From positions 4,216,001 to 4,280,000 of the forward strand of contig NC_063274.1 in the NCBI RefSeq assembly GCF_910591885.1: a stretch of 64,000 nucleotides of DNA, in the 5' to 3' direction. The stretch is from Bombus terrestris (Eukaryota > Arthropoda > Insecta > Hymenoptera > Apidae). A program made the translations under genes and the position numbers. The first letter of the stretch is position 1, and each line of letters starts with the position of its first letter. The notes beneath the pieces were generated by a model. The model was not told the origin of the DNA and did no database searches. It saw nothing but the letters and a program-made list of their open reading frames with translations. Positions 1 through 12,099 of this stretch are shown piece after piece.

Positions 1-3000
1 CTCTATCTCGGTCGATTCTTCGGTGTCTGTTGAAATTCTTTCGCGACGCTAGTCATTGTCCTCGAGGGTGGTGCGTTTCAAAGCATCCCTGCTGCTCACG
101 GAAGACTGTTGAATGTAGGGTAAACTGTTGAACGTGACACAGTTCGTGTACGCGGTCGCGCGTTTTGTCACGCCGGACAAAAGCGCGAGCTTTTCCACGA
201 TCTTTCATCGTTTACCGGCGCGATACCAAGAATCGGCCAGATCCTGGCCTTCGGATAAGTGCTTGGCCACGCATGTGCCATTGCACGCAATGAACTCGTT
301 TCGATTTGGTGAAGTAGATTTTTAAGCGGTCGTGCGTGCTTCTTTTGCCTCGTCACGCTTTCTGCGAACGAGCGTGTTGTCAATGCGACGTAACGGTGTT
401 ACGCGTAATGAAACACCTGCATACGATCGGTCGGAGCATTCTTTTTCTTACTTTCTTAAGTTTCGATAAAACTTTTCCTAGTTAGAGGTAGAGTTTGCGT
501 GATTTTTACGAAGCACTTCGTAGATATTTTAAATATACGCGGGAAGTAATAAATTAGGGTAGTTGGGAATAAAGTTAACAGCTTATTTGCTCTTGTGTGT
601 GTTCTGCTCTTGTCTACACAAATAGTATCAGAATAATTGATATAATCAGTATATAGTCGTAATTTGAACTTGTAATAGCATGCGAATTCTCCCATTAGTT
701 TGGATCTAATACATTTATTACATGTATAGGTGATACGTGAAACGTTATTGCGAATTGGAAATTTGGTTTCTATCTATAAACTAACAAGGCAGTTGCGAAA
801 GCAGTAATCAATTAATACAGTGGTGTACGCTGTAAGTTCACTTTACTTAATGATATAGTTATAAAATCTGATTTATTGATGAAATAATGCGTAAGAAAAT
901 ACATTTAAGAAAAGAAAAGAAAATTAAATTACTTTGTATAGGTATAGAATTTCACAAAAAAGTGGGATGGCAGAACTGTATAGTTATATCATTAAATTCC
1001 TATTTAAAACGATTTAGGGTAATGGGTTAATAATGGAAGTAGGATGTATAACAAAGTGACAACTTGTTGTCATTCAAGCTCACGAATAAACATCATTGAA
1101 AAAAACATTAGAGGAACTTCAATAACATAAATTGTCTTATGCTGACTAAATAAAAAAAAAAAAAAAAAAACTATATACGTAGCTCACACGAAGCAGTTAA
1201 TTCAAAAGACAAAAAATGTACAGCTAACCTACTGCTAGGAAATGACAAATTTGTTTCTCTATTATACAACTTTCTCATATACGATATGTTAATTACGTTT
1301 TACTTGTCTTCTCATTTTCCAATAAATATTACCATTTCCTTTTATTCGTCTCCTTCTTTGTCCTCGAGTGACTTGTTTTTAATGTTCGAGTCTTTACATT
1401 GAGAATTCCTACCTCGATGCAAAGATCCTATATCCGCATAAACGACAAGAGAAACGAGCAGTGTATCTACTGTGTATAAAGGAGGTCTTAAAGAGTTTTA
1501 ATAAAATTCTTCGCTGCATCTGCATAAACGCACGCAGCGTCGTAATCCACTCACACGTTTCCATTGGGCAACACGCGAGGAAAGCGTGCCTTCTAAAAAT
1601 ATCCTAACAAGTTCTTCGAACTACTTACGCGTAGGATTAATGAAGTGTCGACCACTTGGAAATATTATGCGCTACGCGGCTCTTTTTTTGTTTTATTTAT
1701 TTTACAATGACGGCTATTAAGTAATCAAGTAATCGAGCATATCTGATAAACGAAAGAGAAGAAGAAAGAAAACGTGCACCGTACACTGCACAATGTACAG
1801 AGTAATAAATTCTTTTACAGCGCTTAAATTAATTCCAAAGGTTGGTCATTTGAGAATAATGTAAAGTAAAGTTTGTAGTTGTATGCAAAGGGAAATGTAC
1901 GTGTGCACTTCGCGTATGTGTATGTAAAAACGAAGGAATAAAAATTTGTGGCCTGGTTCTCAATTTCAGTGGAAATAGGAAAATAAATTGTACATGTGAT
2001 ACGTGGAACAGGAAAGAAATAACGATACCATACGGAGGAATTGTACAGATGCATTAAACAAAATTTAAAATTGATTTCGTTTGAGTCACAAAAAGATTTT
2101 TATCGTATTGTTATCGATTCGTAAAAATTCGATCGCGCATCAAATGTCACAAATTTCGCCTCTTTAAGGTAGAGGAAATTAAGGTTAATAAAATCCATGG
2201 ATTCCCAAAATACTTTTTTACGTATGAAGACAAACGTTACTATCGAGGAATAATTTCGATCTTTCGTGCTATTGTCAAAGTTAGATCAATTTCGATCGAT
2301 CAGAAATTAGATCGATGTTTTTTAAAGGAAAGGGACATTTTAAATGATTGATCAGGTAAGAACGTCGACATTCGATTTTAAAAGAGAAGAGCTCCTTATT
2401 AATTGGTACAACGTAGATTTTACTTTGCTCGCAATAAAACACATATGAAATAAGAATAAAACAATACACGCTTTGCCTCCTTCCTCCTTTAATTGCTTAC
2501 CTCATCTTGAACGAGTAATTATAAAACACGTCCATCGATAACGTCAGGAGAAAGTCTGTAATCATAACATTTCAATAACTGAGCAGCAACTCTATTAATT
2601 TATACGGCAACAGAAATTAGTCGTCGAGCATAAAAGACGTGTAGAAGTTGCAATCGTGCCGTAATCATCGTGCAATTTAGATTGCCCAGTACTGCGTTTG
2701 ATTCAATGATTCCTAGGCGTAAAACTTGACAAGAAGAAGTTCATTCTTGTCAAACTGCCACCCAACCCAGCGAGTTCGTTGAACTCGCAGCAACGCTATC
2801 TTCGCCCATTGCTCGTACCTGAAAACACCCATGTAACGACCTAACCCAGACACGAAACAACGTCCACACGTTTACCAATTTTTGAAATCCAAATCGTATC
2901 ACATACATTTACGTTGCTAAGAGCAAGTCGAATCGATAGACCAGAGGAAAAGGTGTCACCAAAACGAACGCGTCAAAAATACACGAATAACAATACTTAA

Positions 3001-3020
3001 CGCATAATTTCACCTATGAT
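1..3020. other. Non-coding stretch, no gene recognised
   Basis: The first ~400 bases are CpG-richer than what follows and could be the edge of an exon or regulatory block extending off the window. I see no conserved protein there. From about 430 to 3020 the sequence is AT-rich, with scattered short open frames that show no domain, no codon periodicity I can judge and no paired splice sites. The only clear structure is a poly(A) run near 1152. A host intron or intergenic region is the simplest reading. Confidence 0.5.
1152..1170 (+). repeat. Poly(A) tract
   Basis: A run of 19 A residues directly follows ACTAAAT. An AATAAA hexamer overlaps its start and another lies about 65 bases upstream. 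This could be the tail of an old retroposed copy, but no SINE, LINE or target-site duplication was recognised around it, so a simple homopolymer is equally likely. Confidence 0.7.
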
Positions 3021-3502
3021 ACTACCTGTGATACTTACGACATCTGACAATGGCTGGGATAATTAGAAAAGGGGTAAAAATACAGAGACCACGAAAGACG
3101 AAGGATCGACCGATAAGCGTTGTGTGCAGAGGCGCCCTCGATACGAGAGAAAGAGAAAACGAAAGGGGGAAAAAAATCGACCGATGGAATTCCGCTCGAT
3201 GAGGGTGCACAGGGTAGCTCTGATTCGGTACGGCACTGCGGCATGCGCAATGTACGTGGACTCGGAAGGGTGGTGGTTCGAGAGGTTGATCGTCGTTGCC
3301 GCGGTTGGACAGAGGGGGCTACTGGAGCAGATATATCCTCGTGGCGATGGAGGGGTGCTGCGGAGAAGGGTAAATGCGATGGAGGTTCGTAGAGAGGCGG
3401 GGGAGGGCGAGAAGGGGAAGGAGGGAGGTAGGTTAGTAGCGAAGGTACACGTTGTGCCAGCCGGCAGTAACGAGAGCCGTGCTTGCCACGGCCCACACGG
3501 CG

Positions 3503-3527
3503 GCGTGTGCGTGTGCGTGTGCGTGGG
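3503..3527. repeat. (GTGTGC)n short tandem repeat
   Basis: About four units of GTGTGC in an alternating purine-pyrimidine tract, about 20 bases upstream of the candidate transcription start. It is probably length-variable between individuals. Confidence 0.85.
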
Positions 3528-3544
3528 TCAGCCTTGCCCCACAT

Positions 3545-3578
3545 TCAGACAGTAGTCGCGCGTCTTTCGGCGAGGTCG
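3545..3578 (+). promoter_or_regulatory. Candidate Inr + DPE core promoter
   Basis: TCAGAC at 3545-3550 resembles the insect initiator TCAKTY with one mismatch. Taking the A at 3547 as +1, GGTCG falls exactly at +28 to +32 and fits the downstream promoter element consensus RGWYV. There is no TATA box at -30, as expected for DPE promoters. Both motifs are short and degenerate, so chance agreement is possible. The position inside the CpG-rich block is what makes it worth listing. Confidence 0.2.
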
Positions 3579-3917
3579 AGCCGGCGCGGCGTTTCCGTCG
3601 AGCGTAACGTCGAGAGAGACGCCGGGGATGCTAGTAGCGAGGAAGTGCCGGCGTCGAGCAGCGTCCTCCCGCCGGTTACTCGCGCGACGGCGCTCCGAGA
3701 ACGCCGGCAAGGCTTCCGAGTGAACGAACGGCGACCTTCTTTCGCGGCTTACACACCGGCCGACAGCGTTTTTCTCTTTTCCTGCCTTACTAGTCGTCGT
3801 GTGCTACACCATCGTGAGAGGGTCGGTGCGCGTGGCCCAAGTAATCGTCCAGTGCGTCGACGTTGGTGCGTGCGTGCGTGCTCGCGTGCCTGTCTGCCTC
3901 TTGCCTGCTAGCTTGGC

Positions 3918-3940
3918 TGCGTGCACGCGCGCGCGCGTGC
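3918..3940. repeat. Alternating purine-pyrimidine palindrome (Z-DNA-prone)
   Basis: A continuous alternating purine-pyrimidine run centred on CGCGCGCG. The segment 3923-3940 is a perfect 18-base palindrome. Such runs favour left-handed DNA under negative supercoiling, which forms behind transcribing polymerase near promoters. It lies about 370 bases downstream of the candidate start. Confidence 0.8.
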
Positions 3941-4004
3941 TTCCATCTATTCGCGTGTAGTAGGAAAAAGGGACCGAGGTAGAACGCGAGGTGAAACGAG
4001 AGAT

Positions 4005-4010
4005 GTAAGT
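4005..4010 (+). other. Candidate 5' splice site (GTAAGT)
   Basis: GTAAGT is a near-perfect insect intron donor hexamer and follows GAGAT in the CpG-rich block. If the candidate start at 3547 is real, it would define a first exon of about 458 bases that is largely non-coding. A weaker GTGAGT lies at 4147. No matching acceptor or coding exon was identified downstream. Confidence 0.2.
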
Positions 4011-4869
4011 CGTTGCTCGGTAGTCGGGGAACAGGCTCCCTTGCTTGGCCGGTTTTCGATTGCCTCGCGAGATCGTCTGGTGCGCGCGAGTGTGATTTCG
4101 TACTCGAGAATCGTGAAATTCGATTTATATGGAATCGTGCTGCTTTGTGAGTGCGAGGAAATTTGTGCGATTCTACTACGCATCGATTACGAGATAGTCG
4201 AAGATAATTCGACGCACCCAGTGATGTTCTTTGAATAAATGTCTAGTTTAAATGTGATGCTTCGCTTTATCGGGATATTTCGTGGAATGTCGCGTCGTGG
4301 AAAAATTCGAATTCGAACGGGTTCGAGGGGAGTGGGAAACAAGCCGCGAGGAACGCGACGCAGAAAAACCGGTCGATGCCGGGGCGGTCGCTTTAAATTC
4401 TACGATTTAAAATTCAAGCGAGAGTACCGTTTCTTACGCTGCCCGTGACGCTTCGCGAGATACGAAAAAGTCGGAGAAGCTCGTTGTCGTTGGGGGAACA
4501 CGGAATGCTCGGTATCATCCTCCTAACGACTTAAAATTCCAATGGAATGCTTGTCGGAGGGGAAGGATTCGACGTTCTTTGAAGCACGGGAATTTCGTGG
4601 CCGTGAGAGAAACGGCGCGCACCGGAGAAACGAGCCGCCTTTGTGATTGCTGCCAGACAAAACCATAATACGCGTTTCTTCCACTTCGGAAGCGAGCTAT
4701 ACTCGACTTGCTTCCACGCCAGTCTTCCTTCCTGTCGGAAGGGGGGTTAAAACTAAGCAACTCGGGCAAACTTGGAAACGTTGAAAGCTCGAGACGACCG
4801 AAACTCTTCTTCTCCAGATCGAAACTTCCTCGATACGGAAAACTCGCGTTCCAACTTGGAAATTTATAT

Positions 4870-7800
4870 GTTGAAATGGCCGATCGATTTTACATTTAGT
4901 CAAAGTTTTACGAAGCCTCGCGATATGTTACAGTTATGTAATTCGACTTTTCCAGGAAGATATAATTAATACCATATAATTGCATGCTATAAAGGTGAAC
5001 GGTGAACCGCGATATTTATTATCAGAAGCATTCATTATATCGAGAGGAATTATTTTTTGGTTTAATATCGATAAAAAAAAACGAGGAAATGTCGAATATG
5101 GTAAATTTCATGTAACCGCAATTACTGATTGTTTCTGAATATTAAAAACCTACGATAGAACTATTAGAACGTTAAATATTTAGAACATCGACGATCATAA
5201 TTAGAAGGACGCGATGAAAATACATAAATATACATATATGATCATGTTTCTATCTCGGTAAAAATCAACATCGATGATTCTTGAAAGCATTTGTATGCTT
5301 TTAGTAATTGCAAAAACGACAAATCTAGAATCCATCCTTTTGACAGATACTTTCAAAACTTTTATTAATTAATTATAATTCGCAGACTTATACATCAGGG
5401 GTCATGTTAAATTATCGGAAGAAGGCTCGAAGCAACTTTTTAATCCATCGAAAGTTTTCGTTTCATCTTTGGTACGCGGTTACAGGTTAACATGACAAAT
5501 GGAAGGTAGAAACGATCGACTGGATTCTATGGTTACGTTCCCTGTAATAAAAATCTTCCGCAATTGCGCCCCGGAAATTGGTTTAGCGGGTCAATAGCAC
5601 GTTAGCTCAACGAGTTGAAGAGAGGGCACGCGCGTGTGTTCTCGTCGGAACGTTTGGAAATTCCCTATTTTTCTTTCCCTCCCTTTTCTCTCTCGCGTTT
5701 GTTCTGACCAGTCGATCGATCGCAGGTTCGTTATAAATTTTCAGCAAATTTTCATTTCAAAGGCCGAACTTTAAGCTTAATTTTATGCCTTCCGGTATCG
5801 AATCGTTGTGTTAGAAAACGTACCGCGTAAATCACGAACGTCTGTATATCATTAGCCTGTTGTTACTTGATCTTCGCGTTCGGAAATTTCGTTTTTCCAA
5901 TTTCATGTTCCGTTTCAATTACACGATATCCACCAAAGAGAAACTCTGTCCGAATAACGAGATCTATGATCATTTTCGTTTGCAATAGCGAACGTACAAT
6001 CTTATTTCTTGCTTTGATCGTTGATATTTCGAAATTTTGTTTCACGCGTTTCGTTTCAATAAGGCGAAACATTCCTCGTTTTCTTATGGAATCAGCATCA
6101 TCTCTCTTTCTAGCAACTGTCCACTGTCAATTATACAATATCCTTTCACACGAAAAATTACCTCGAATCAATTCTTATCAACGTTTCATTGTGAAATATA
6201 GAATAATTTCCATCTTCTAATTTGATTGCAATTTTTCAAAGACTTGCAATTAGTGTAGTACTATTTTTCGTTAAAGTAATATATTATAATTTATTCATAA
6301 TTTATCCCTGATAAAAAGAAACTCTTCTTAAGTAGTTTATATCGTCTTATTACGAATGTCTTGTGCAGCGTTATTCCATAACAGGATTAGATATTCAGCT
6401 CATCGTCACTATTCTCGATTAATTTATCGCCTTTATTCTATCTCAGTGCAACAATATCTCTGCAGGATAAACCAGAAACTTTCTTCGAATATTCCTATAC
6501 CATTTTATTCCGACGTAGAGAATTATTCTTACCGAAGGCAAACACGGTACCCGCAAATCTGAATATAATTCTGGTAACGTACCTAGCGTAACGTATCGTA
6601 TGTTTTGTTTCGAAACGGAGCAATAAAGCAGAAATTCCAATGCAAGTTCATTTCGTATACACGAGCTAACGTATACATTTGGTTACGATATCCGTGATTA
6701 ATCGTTCCAGGTTTCGTTACGCCAGAAATAGAGGCACCGACGCGGTTTCATTGAGAATACGATCCTCCAGGGTTGTTGCTTCGAACTTCCATCTACCGTG
6801 ACTTGTACATTGTATACGCGAAAATAAATCGCGTAACGCGAACGTAGGGGACCCTCAAGTGGTTCGTTTTGCTTTGGAAACACGTATTTCACGACTCGTA
6901 AAGATTGTAAAAAGATTCGAATAAAAAAGGGTTTTAAAACACTTCCTTTTTTGATTTTCCTCCACTTTTTATAGTCCCTTCGAGTTTCATTCGCGACGAT
7001 TTAACTCCAAAGATTTGTTTAGGATATTTCACCGGCGTAAGGATAGTTTGAGAATATTTTAACGATTCTTTAATCACGCCATATAAGATATTTTGTTTGA
7101 TCTTTCAAGTTGAATACATACGATTTTATCAGATTTATTGCTACGATAACGTCATATTATTGAACTACGTTTATCTAATTCCGATTAGTAGAATACGATG
7201 TCCGAGCTGTGAGAATTTAATAACATGCGACGAAGGGAGGTAACACAGAAATAGTAATAAAAAAAAAAGAGATACAAGATAGATAGATATGTACTGTAGA
7301 TAACTAGAACGTAAAAATCTACATGGATTACGAAGCATAAAATATATTCCCAAAGCCCTTAGTTTCTGTTTCGGAAATACCCTTCGCGATTCGTGCGAGT
7401 TTTTAAAGCAGATAGTCTATGACAATTTCGCTACAATTCCCAGTAAAGAAATATCGCTGGCGACTTTAACTCTTTCTCAACTTTTCTATTCACTTTGATA
7501 CAATTCTATTCAAAAATAGGCGAGTTCATTTAAAGTTCCACCATTATCGTATTAGGGACTGTTATCTGCAGAATATCACAAGCAGTTGGAGAGCAGGCGA
7601 ATATAGGAGCGAGCCTCGAAAGCCCTGTAGACTTTTCCGCTGGCCGCAGCTGACGCAGTATCTTGCGACGAACATGTTTGGTATCCTCGGTGAAGCGAGA
7701 CGCGAAATATTTTTTGCATTCGAAGCGAGAACTTAACCTTTCCTCGCGAGAAAACGTTACAAGTTTCGCGTTCTCGTTTAAAGGGATAAGCTGTTGCGGA

Positions 7801-9500
7801 ATGGATCGATAGAGCTCATAGAACTTGGAAACAATGCGTAAAATAATTCGATATCTTGAAATTGTACAGTATCCCTTACGGTTTAAAGAATAAATGAAAC
7901 TTTTTTAGGATGCAGGTCAAGGGAAGAAATACGTTCGAGGTTATGGTTAAATTTTGCTATTATCGATCTATATAATTGTTAGTAAAAATATTTTCCAAGC
8001 AAGAAGGATCGAACGGTTAATTCTTGTAAGCATCACGTTGCTACCCTTTTAAGGCAACGCGATCGTACGATGTTTACTATACCAAAATTTTCTCGTTCTA
8101 AACGATCAAAACTCTCGATACCTAACAGCAATATAACTTCGAGTCATTAGCTGTTGTCGAACATCAACAACTCTTACTTGTGCTTTCTACGCTAGCTACA
8201 CGAAGTTTAGGTATTCGTTATAAATTGCCCCAAAGCTGAATAGCCAATTGACCAACTATCTTTGACAAGCTTTAAAAATTGCTAACAAACATAAATCTGA
8301 AACAGAATATCGATCGATACTTTCACTTTTCAAGTTATAACTGAGCCTCATTTTCTTCCCAACGATCCTGCTCTTATCGTTTTCCGATATATCGTATAGA
8401 AGAATCAGAGTCGTCGCCGAAGCACGCTCCTCGCCCTTTTACGCTGTTATTCCCATTTCTATGGCCGCGAACGTTAAGAAAGATACCAAAAAGCAGGATA
8501 ATTTTGTCTCGAGATAATAACCACGATGTTGGTCGAATTTTGCTTTAGAAGAAGGGGGCGTAGATCTCGATAAAGCTGAGCGACGCTTTTAATGCTCAAT
8601 GGACGTTTGAGCGCCGTGAACTCAGGGGCTCGCCGAATTTCTTGCTGCCACCCTCGGCGTTATCTCGCGCCAGCAGCTCCGTGACCGCGTTTAAATTCTG
8701 ACGAGCGACGGGCAGCGTGTATCAGTGGCAAAAAGCGCGGTGATTCGCAATGGAGAAAGGAGATCGTGGGTGGTTTGATCGCAGCGCACGCGTTCCTCGT
8801 TTTTTTGCACGTTCCCCGCGGCGAGACGTGACGCGACACTGCGTGATCACCGTACGCATCATCGCGTGAAATTCCGTTTGCAGAGGCGGCGTGATCAACG
8901 AGGAAAAGTGTCTTATATCGGCGGAAGGTGCAGCACACGTTGGAGACTGAACGAGTTAAGAGCTCGGGGAGAAACTCGGTACCGAGGGAAGGAACAGGGA
9001 TGAATAATTTAAACGAACGAATGGGAACAGTCTGACATATCGATTAAAAGAAAGGAGAGAAGAATAGAAAAGGTTTTAGAGAACGAAAAGAGGCTCGTCG
9101 ATGGAATCACGATAGCTAACGCGAGATTAAAGATACCACTTATATATGTGTATATGGAAATATATGAATATATGATAATTAATTATTAAAAAGAAAAATC
9201 TACTAATATATTAAACGTATATGTCTATGGAGAAAAAAAAGAGTTATTATTCGAATCTATTGTTTTATCTACTCGTTTGAGGTTTACACGTTGTCCAATA
9301 AGAATATCTATGTTATGCCTAATGGTGCGCGCGGGAACACGCGCGTAAGTATCAGCGAGAAACGCGTGAACGAGAACACTTTCGAATTAAGGGAGAGAAG
9401 AACGACCAAAACGAATGTTGTCAATTAATATTGTATATTATTCAGATCACTTCCGGAGTTTACGATTTCGCCTAGTTCAATTACTAACTACCTTTACGCG
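4870..9500. other. Non-coding stretch, no gene recognised
   Basis: AT-rich sequence with no recognisable protein or RNA gene. Two moderately GC-rich patches (about 7580-7760 and 8400-8960) have dense CpG and might be regulatory. The minus-strand frame at 8660-8938 has no recognisable domain. A short CGCGCG inverted pair with a GGAACA loop lies near 9328-9345. AT-rich simple sequence occurs around 9140-9190. Confidence 0.5.
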
Positions 9501-9569
9501 CCGTTCCCTCTGTAGCCGTTCTTCGAATTCTACCTCCAGCTTAAGAATAATTTAAGAGAAACTGAAAGA

Positions 9570-9712
9570 GTCGACAACGAAGGCGAAGAAGAAGAAAAAG
9601 AAGAAGAAAGAAAGAGGAAATTGAAGAAAGAAGAGGAATAAATGAAAAAAGAAGTAGAGGAAGAGTAAGAGGCAAGAAGGAGTGAAGAGAAGAAACAAAG
9701 AGAAGGGTAAAA
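9570..9712. repeat. GA/GAA-rich purine tract
   Basis: About 140 bases almost purely purine on the plus strand, built from interrupted GAA, GAAA and GGA units. The overlapping minus-strand frame (9530-9748) codes mainly Ser, Phe and Leu because of this composition and is not considered a gene. Mirror-symmetric parts could form triplex (H-)DNA. Confidence 0.85.
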
Positions 9713-10817
9713 CGGCCTACAAACGTATTTAGATTTAGTGCGCGTCACGGGTCCTCGACCGGACCCTTCCCAATGGTTGTACCTGGTTTAATCTGCAGTT
9801 AAGGCTTCACCCGTTCGAAACGGAAGCTACGTTCGGTTTCCGTATCATTACGAAGGTAAGGCAGCAGTAGAATAGGTCCTTCAAACACGGTCCTTACGAT
9901 CTCGAACAGTTTTCATGGTGCTGTACGACTCGTGGTTCCTATCCAATTTTGGATATTCTCGTTCTTGAAGATTCAACGAGGCTGCGCTGTATTTCCTATG
10001 GATATGTAGAATGAATAGATAACACTTGTTGCCTCTAAAAGCATCGTCTTTTTTGCTTTCTATTTGTTTTTCATTCGCCATGGCTGCGTTTCCTTCGTGC
10101 ATAGAGAGGCAGACAGTATCCTTGAAGTAAGCACATCGGAAGAGACAAATTCAACAGGAAAATATTCACGAGCGACGTATATTGTAAATGATAACAACGC
10201 GGTGATATTCTCTATATTTAATATATCGTCATTCGTTTCATTCTCGTGCAACGACCATGTCGTTTGAGAATTAAAATGACGTTTACAACGATGCTTACAA
10301 AGACGAGCTTATTGTTTTCGAGATAATGTGGTTGCTTCGTTACGCGATACAATTGTACCAGTGATTTCGATACGACTGTGTAATATCTTCGTTTCATCCT
10401 CTAAGATAAAGAATCCATTGGTAATAACGTTTGATTGAACGATTTCGTGGATGGTTGTGGATAATTGTCACGTGAGATTAGTGTTATTTGGTTGTACGAT
10501 GTTCAGATTAATTTTTACGTGTTTGTCCTTAGAATGTCGTATTTTCTTATGGCCCGGTATTCTCAGTACTTTGGTATTTCTGAGTGCTAAGGTTACAAAC
10601 TCCCGCTGGAAAGTTTAAGGACGACTGTTATTATATTTGTTTTAAAATTGGAGAAAGTTGCGAATAAATTATATCGTAATATGAAATTGAACGTGATAAT
10701 TTATACAATAAGAAAAGTGATATGTTATACTATTGATATATTAAAATTTTTATTAAAAGATGCGTACAATTTAAAATCCACAATCTACGTGAAACATAAA
10801 AATTTTATTACAAATAG

Positions 10818-10857
10818 AATAAAGTGTGTATTAGTAAAAAAAAAAAAAAAAAAAAAA
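10818..10857 (+). repeat. AATAAA signal followed by poly(A) tail
   Basis: AATAAA at 10818-10823 is followed 12 bases later by 22 A residues (10836-10857). That spacing matches a polyadenylated transcript 3' end, so the sequence to the left may be the 3' part of a retroposed RNA copy. No coding frame, target-site duplication or known SINE/LINE was recognised, and the surrounding sequence is AT-rich, so chance is possible. Confidence 0.45.
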
Positions 10858-11759
10858 CACGTAGGTTCGTGATCGACACGATCAGCCAAATTAGATTCCT
10901 GAAGATCCACTGCGTTTTCAGGGAACACCAAGGAAGTAGATTCTTGAAAATTGAAAGTTTCATACGATAAACTATCTTTTGTTCGATGGAATAGGCTTGA
11001 AAGTTTGTCTTGTTATAGGTTCGATGGTCATTAGCGTCTAAATATTCCTGTAACTATCAGAGTTACGAGAAACTCTTGTTGGGACAGAGTTAGCCAGTTC
11101 GGAGCGACTCGTTCTCTGACCGTAATAATTTCTTTGTAGGCCTAAGCTCTCGTTGATTTTCCAGTGATTCTAAACGAAGTATACAATTGTTTCGTTTTCA
11201 GAGCTTAATGAAGATCATTCGGTTAAGTTTTAGGACGCATACAACATTTTCTCAATTATTCTCTGTCAATTGTTTCAATATATCGCTTTTCAACAGATAT
11301 ATATGTTTAATGAATATACATTTAAAGATAGGAAATTTGTATCATCGAATTATAACGTCAAAAATCAATGAAATTGGAGCGTTTAATTTATTTCTGGATT
11401 AGCGACTATTGTTTAAATTTACGATAAACTATATGTTCTATATCCCATGAAAGTTTACGTACAATTTAGTAGGACACTTATCCGCTAATAATCGTTATAA
11501 TACACAGTTTTGATACAGGTGCAAGTGATTATACGATTAAACTTATCGAACGAAATTAACAAAATCCAGTCGCCGATGAGCGATACCCTCTGGAACGAGT
11601 TAATTAATCGTTTATGTATAACAATATGTGAGCCTGCTTATAAGATACAAACTTCTGTGAAGTTTCACGTATAAGTACACACGCTCACTGGCAAACAAAA
11701 GTACTTATTTTACATATACAAACACAGAACTATAATTTCATTAAAGCAATCATAAAATA

Positions 11760-11958
11760 TTAGCTCGTCCGAAAAGTTTCTTTCGTTTTATAAGGAAATA
11801 ATGGAAGCAAAACATTTTCCCTTTTATATTATTTTGGCGAATTACGTATAATCCATTTTGTTCTATCAAGATAAAGATTACAACGTTCGACAGATTAGAT
11901 TTCATGTTTGTATAAAGATGCGTCGTTGTAAAAGAAGGACACTTTTCGGACAAGAGAA
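11760..11958 (+). mobile_element. Mariner-type MITE, L-R architecture, decayed right end
   Basis: Non-autonomous Tc1/mariner-like element of about 0.2 kb. It starts after a TA with TTAGCTCGTCCGAAAAGT, a variant of the terminal repeat shared by the other four copies here. The right end GGACACTTTTCGGACAA is recognisable but the last bases (expected CCTAA) have diverged. The interior matches copies at 35240 and 60876, including TCCATTTTGTTCTATCAAGA. It lacks a 15-base segment those two copies have near the right end, apparently lost between two TAAAAG direct repeats. The minus-strand frame over it (11750-12073) is not a transposase. Confidence 0.85.
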
Positions 11959-12099
11959 ATCGAAATTTATTGATTGCCTTTAGAAGCTCAATACGATCAA
12001 ATGTATCAAAGTCGATTAAGTTTTTAATGTCGCTCATCGACGAATAAGAATACTTTGTAACTCGATTGTTCACATCTCGTGCAAACTAGGAAAACTTTT

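Larger units (their letters stand above)
3100..4860 (+). promoter_or_regulatory. CpG-rich block, candidate promoter and 5' non-coding exon
   Basis: This is the most GC- and CpG-rich segment of the window. It carries GTGTGC and CGCG repeats, many TCG/CGA words and no sustained convincing reading frame. In bees and ants such islands commonly mark transcription starts and long 5' untranslated exons. Inside lie a possible Inr+DPE pair (3545-3578) and a GTAAGT donor-like site (4005), both reading rightward, which is why the plus strand is suggested. The open frames here (for example 3035-3544 minus and 3483-3911 plus) give low-complexity Arg/Ser/Pro-rich peptides, as expected from GC-rich repetitive DNA. 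The gene served, if any, cannot be named. Strand is uncertain. Confidence 0.4.

Noticed and set aside
3035..3544. 169-codon minus-strand frame in the CpG-rich block
   Set aside because: The peptide is low-complexity Arg/Pro/Ser-rich, as expected from GC-rich repeats. Opposite-strand frames over the same bases are equally open.
3483..3911. 142-codon plus-strand frame
   Set aside because: Overlaps GTGTGC repeats, is Arg/Ser-rich, has no domain, and lies where a 5' untranslated exon is more likely.
9328..9345. CGCGCG inverted pair followed by GTAAGT as a first-exon end
   Set aside because: Motifs are short and isolated in AT-rich DNA, with no supporting promoter or exon context.
11750..12073. 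107-codon minus-strand frame over a mariner MITE as a possible transposase
   Set aside because: No mariner catalytic motif (DD34D type) or helix-turn-helix, and the element is only about 0.2 kb.
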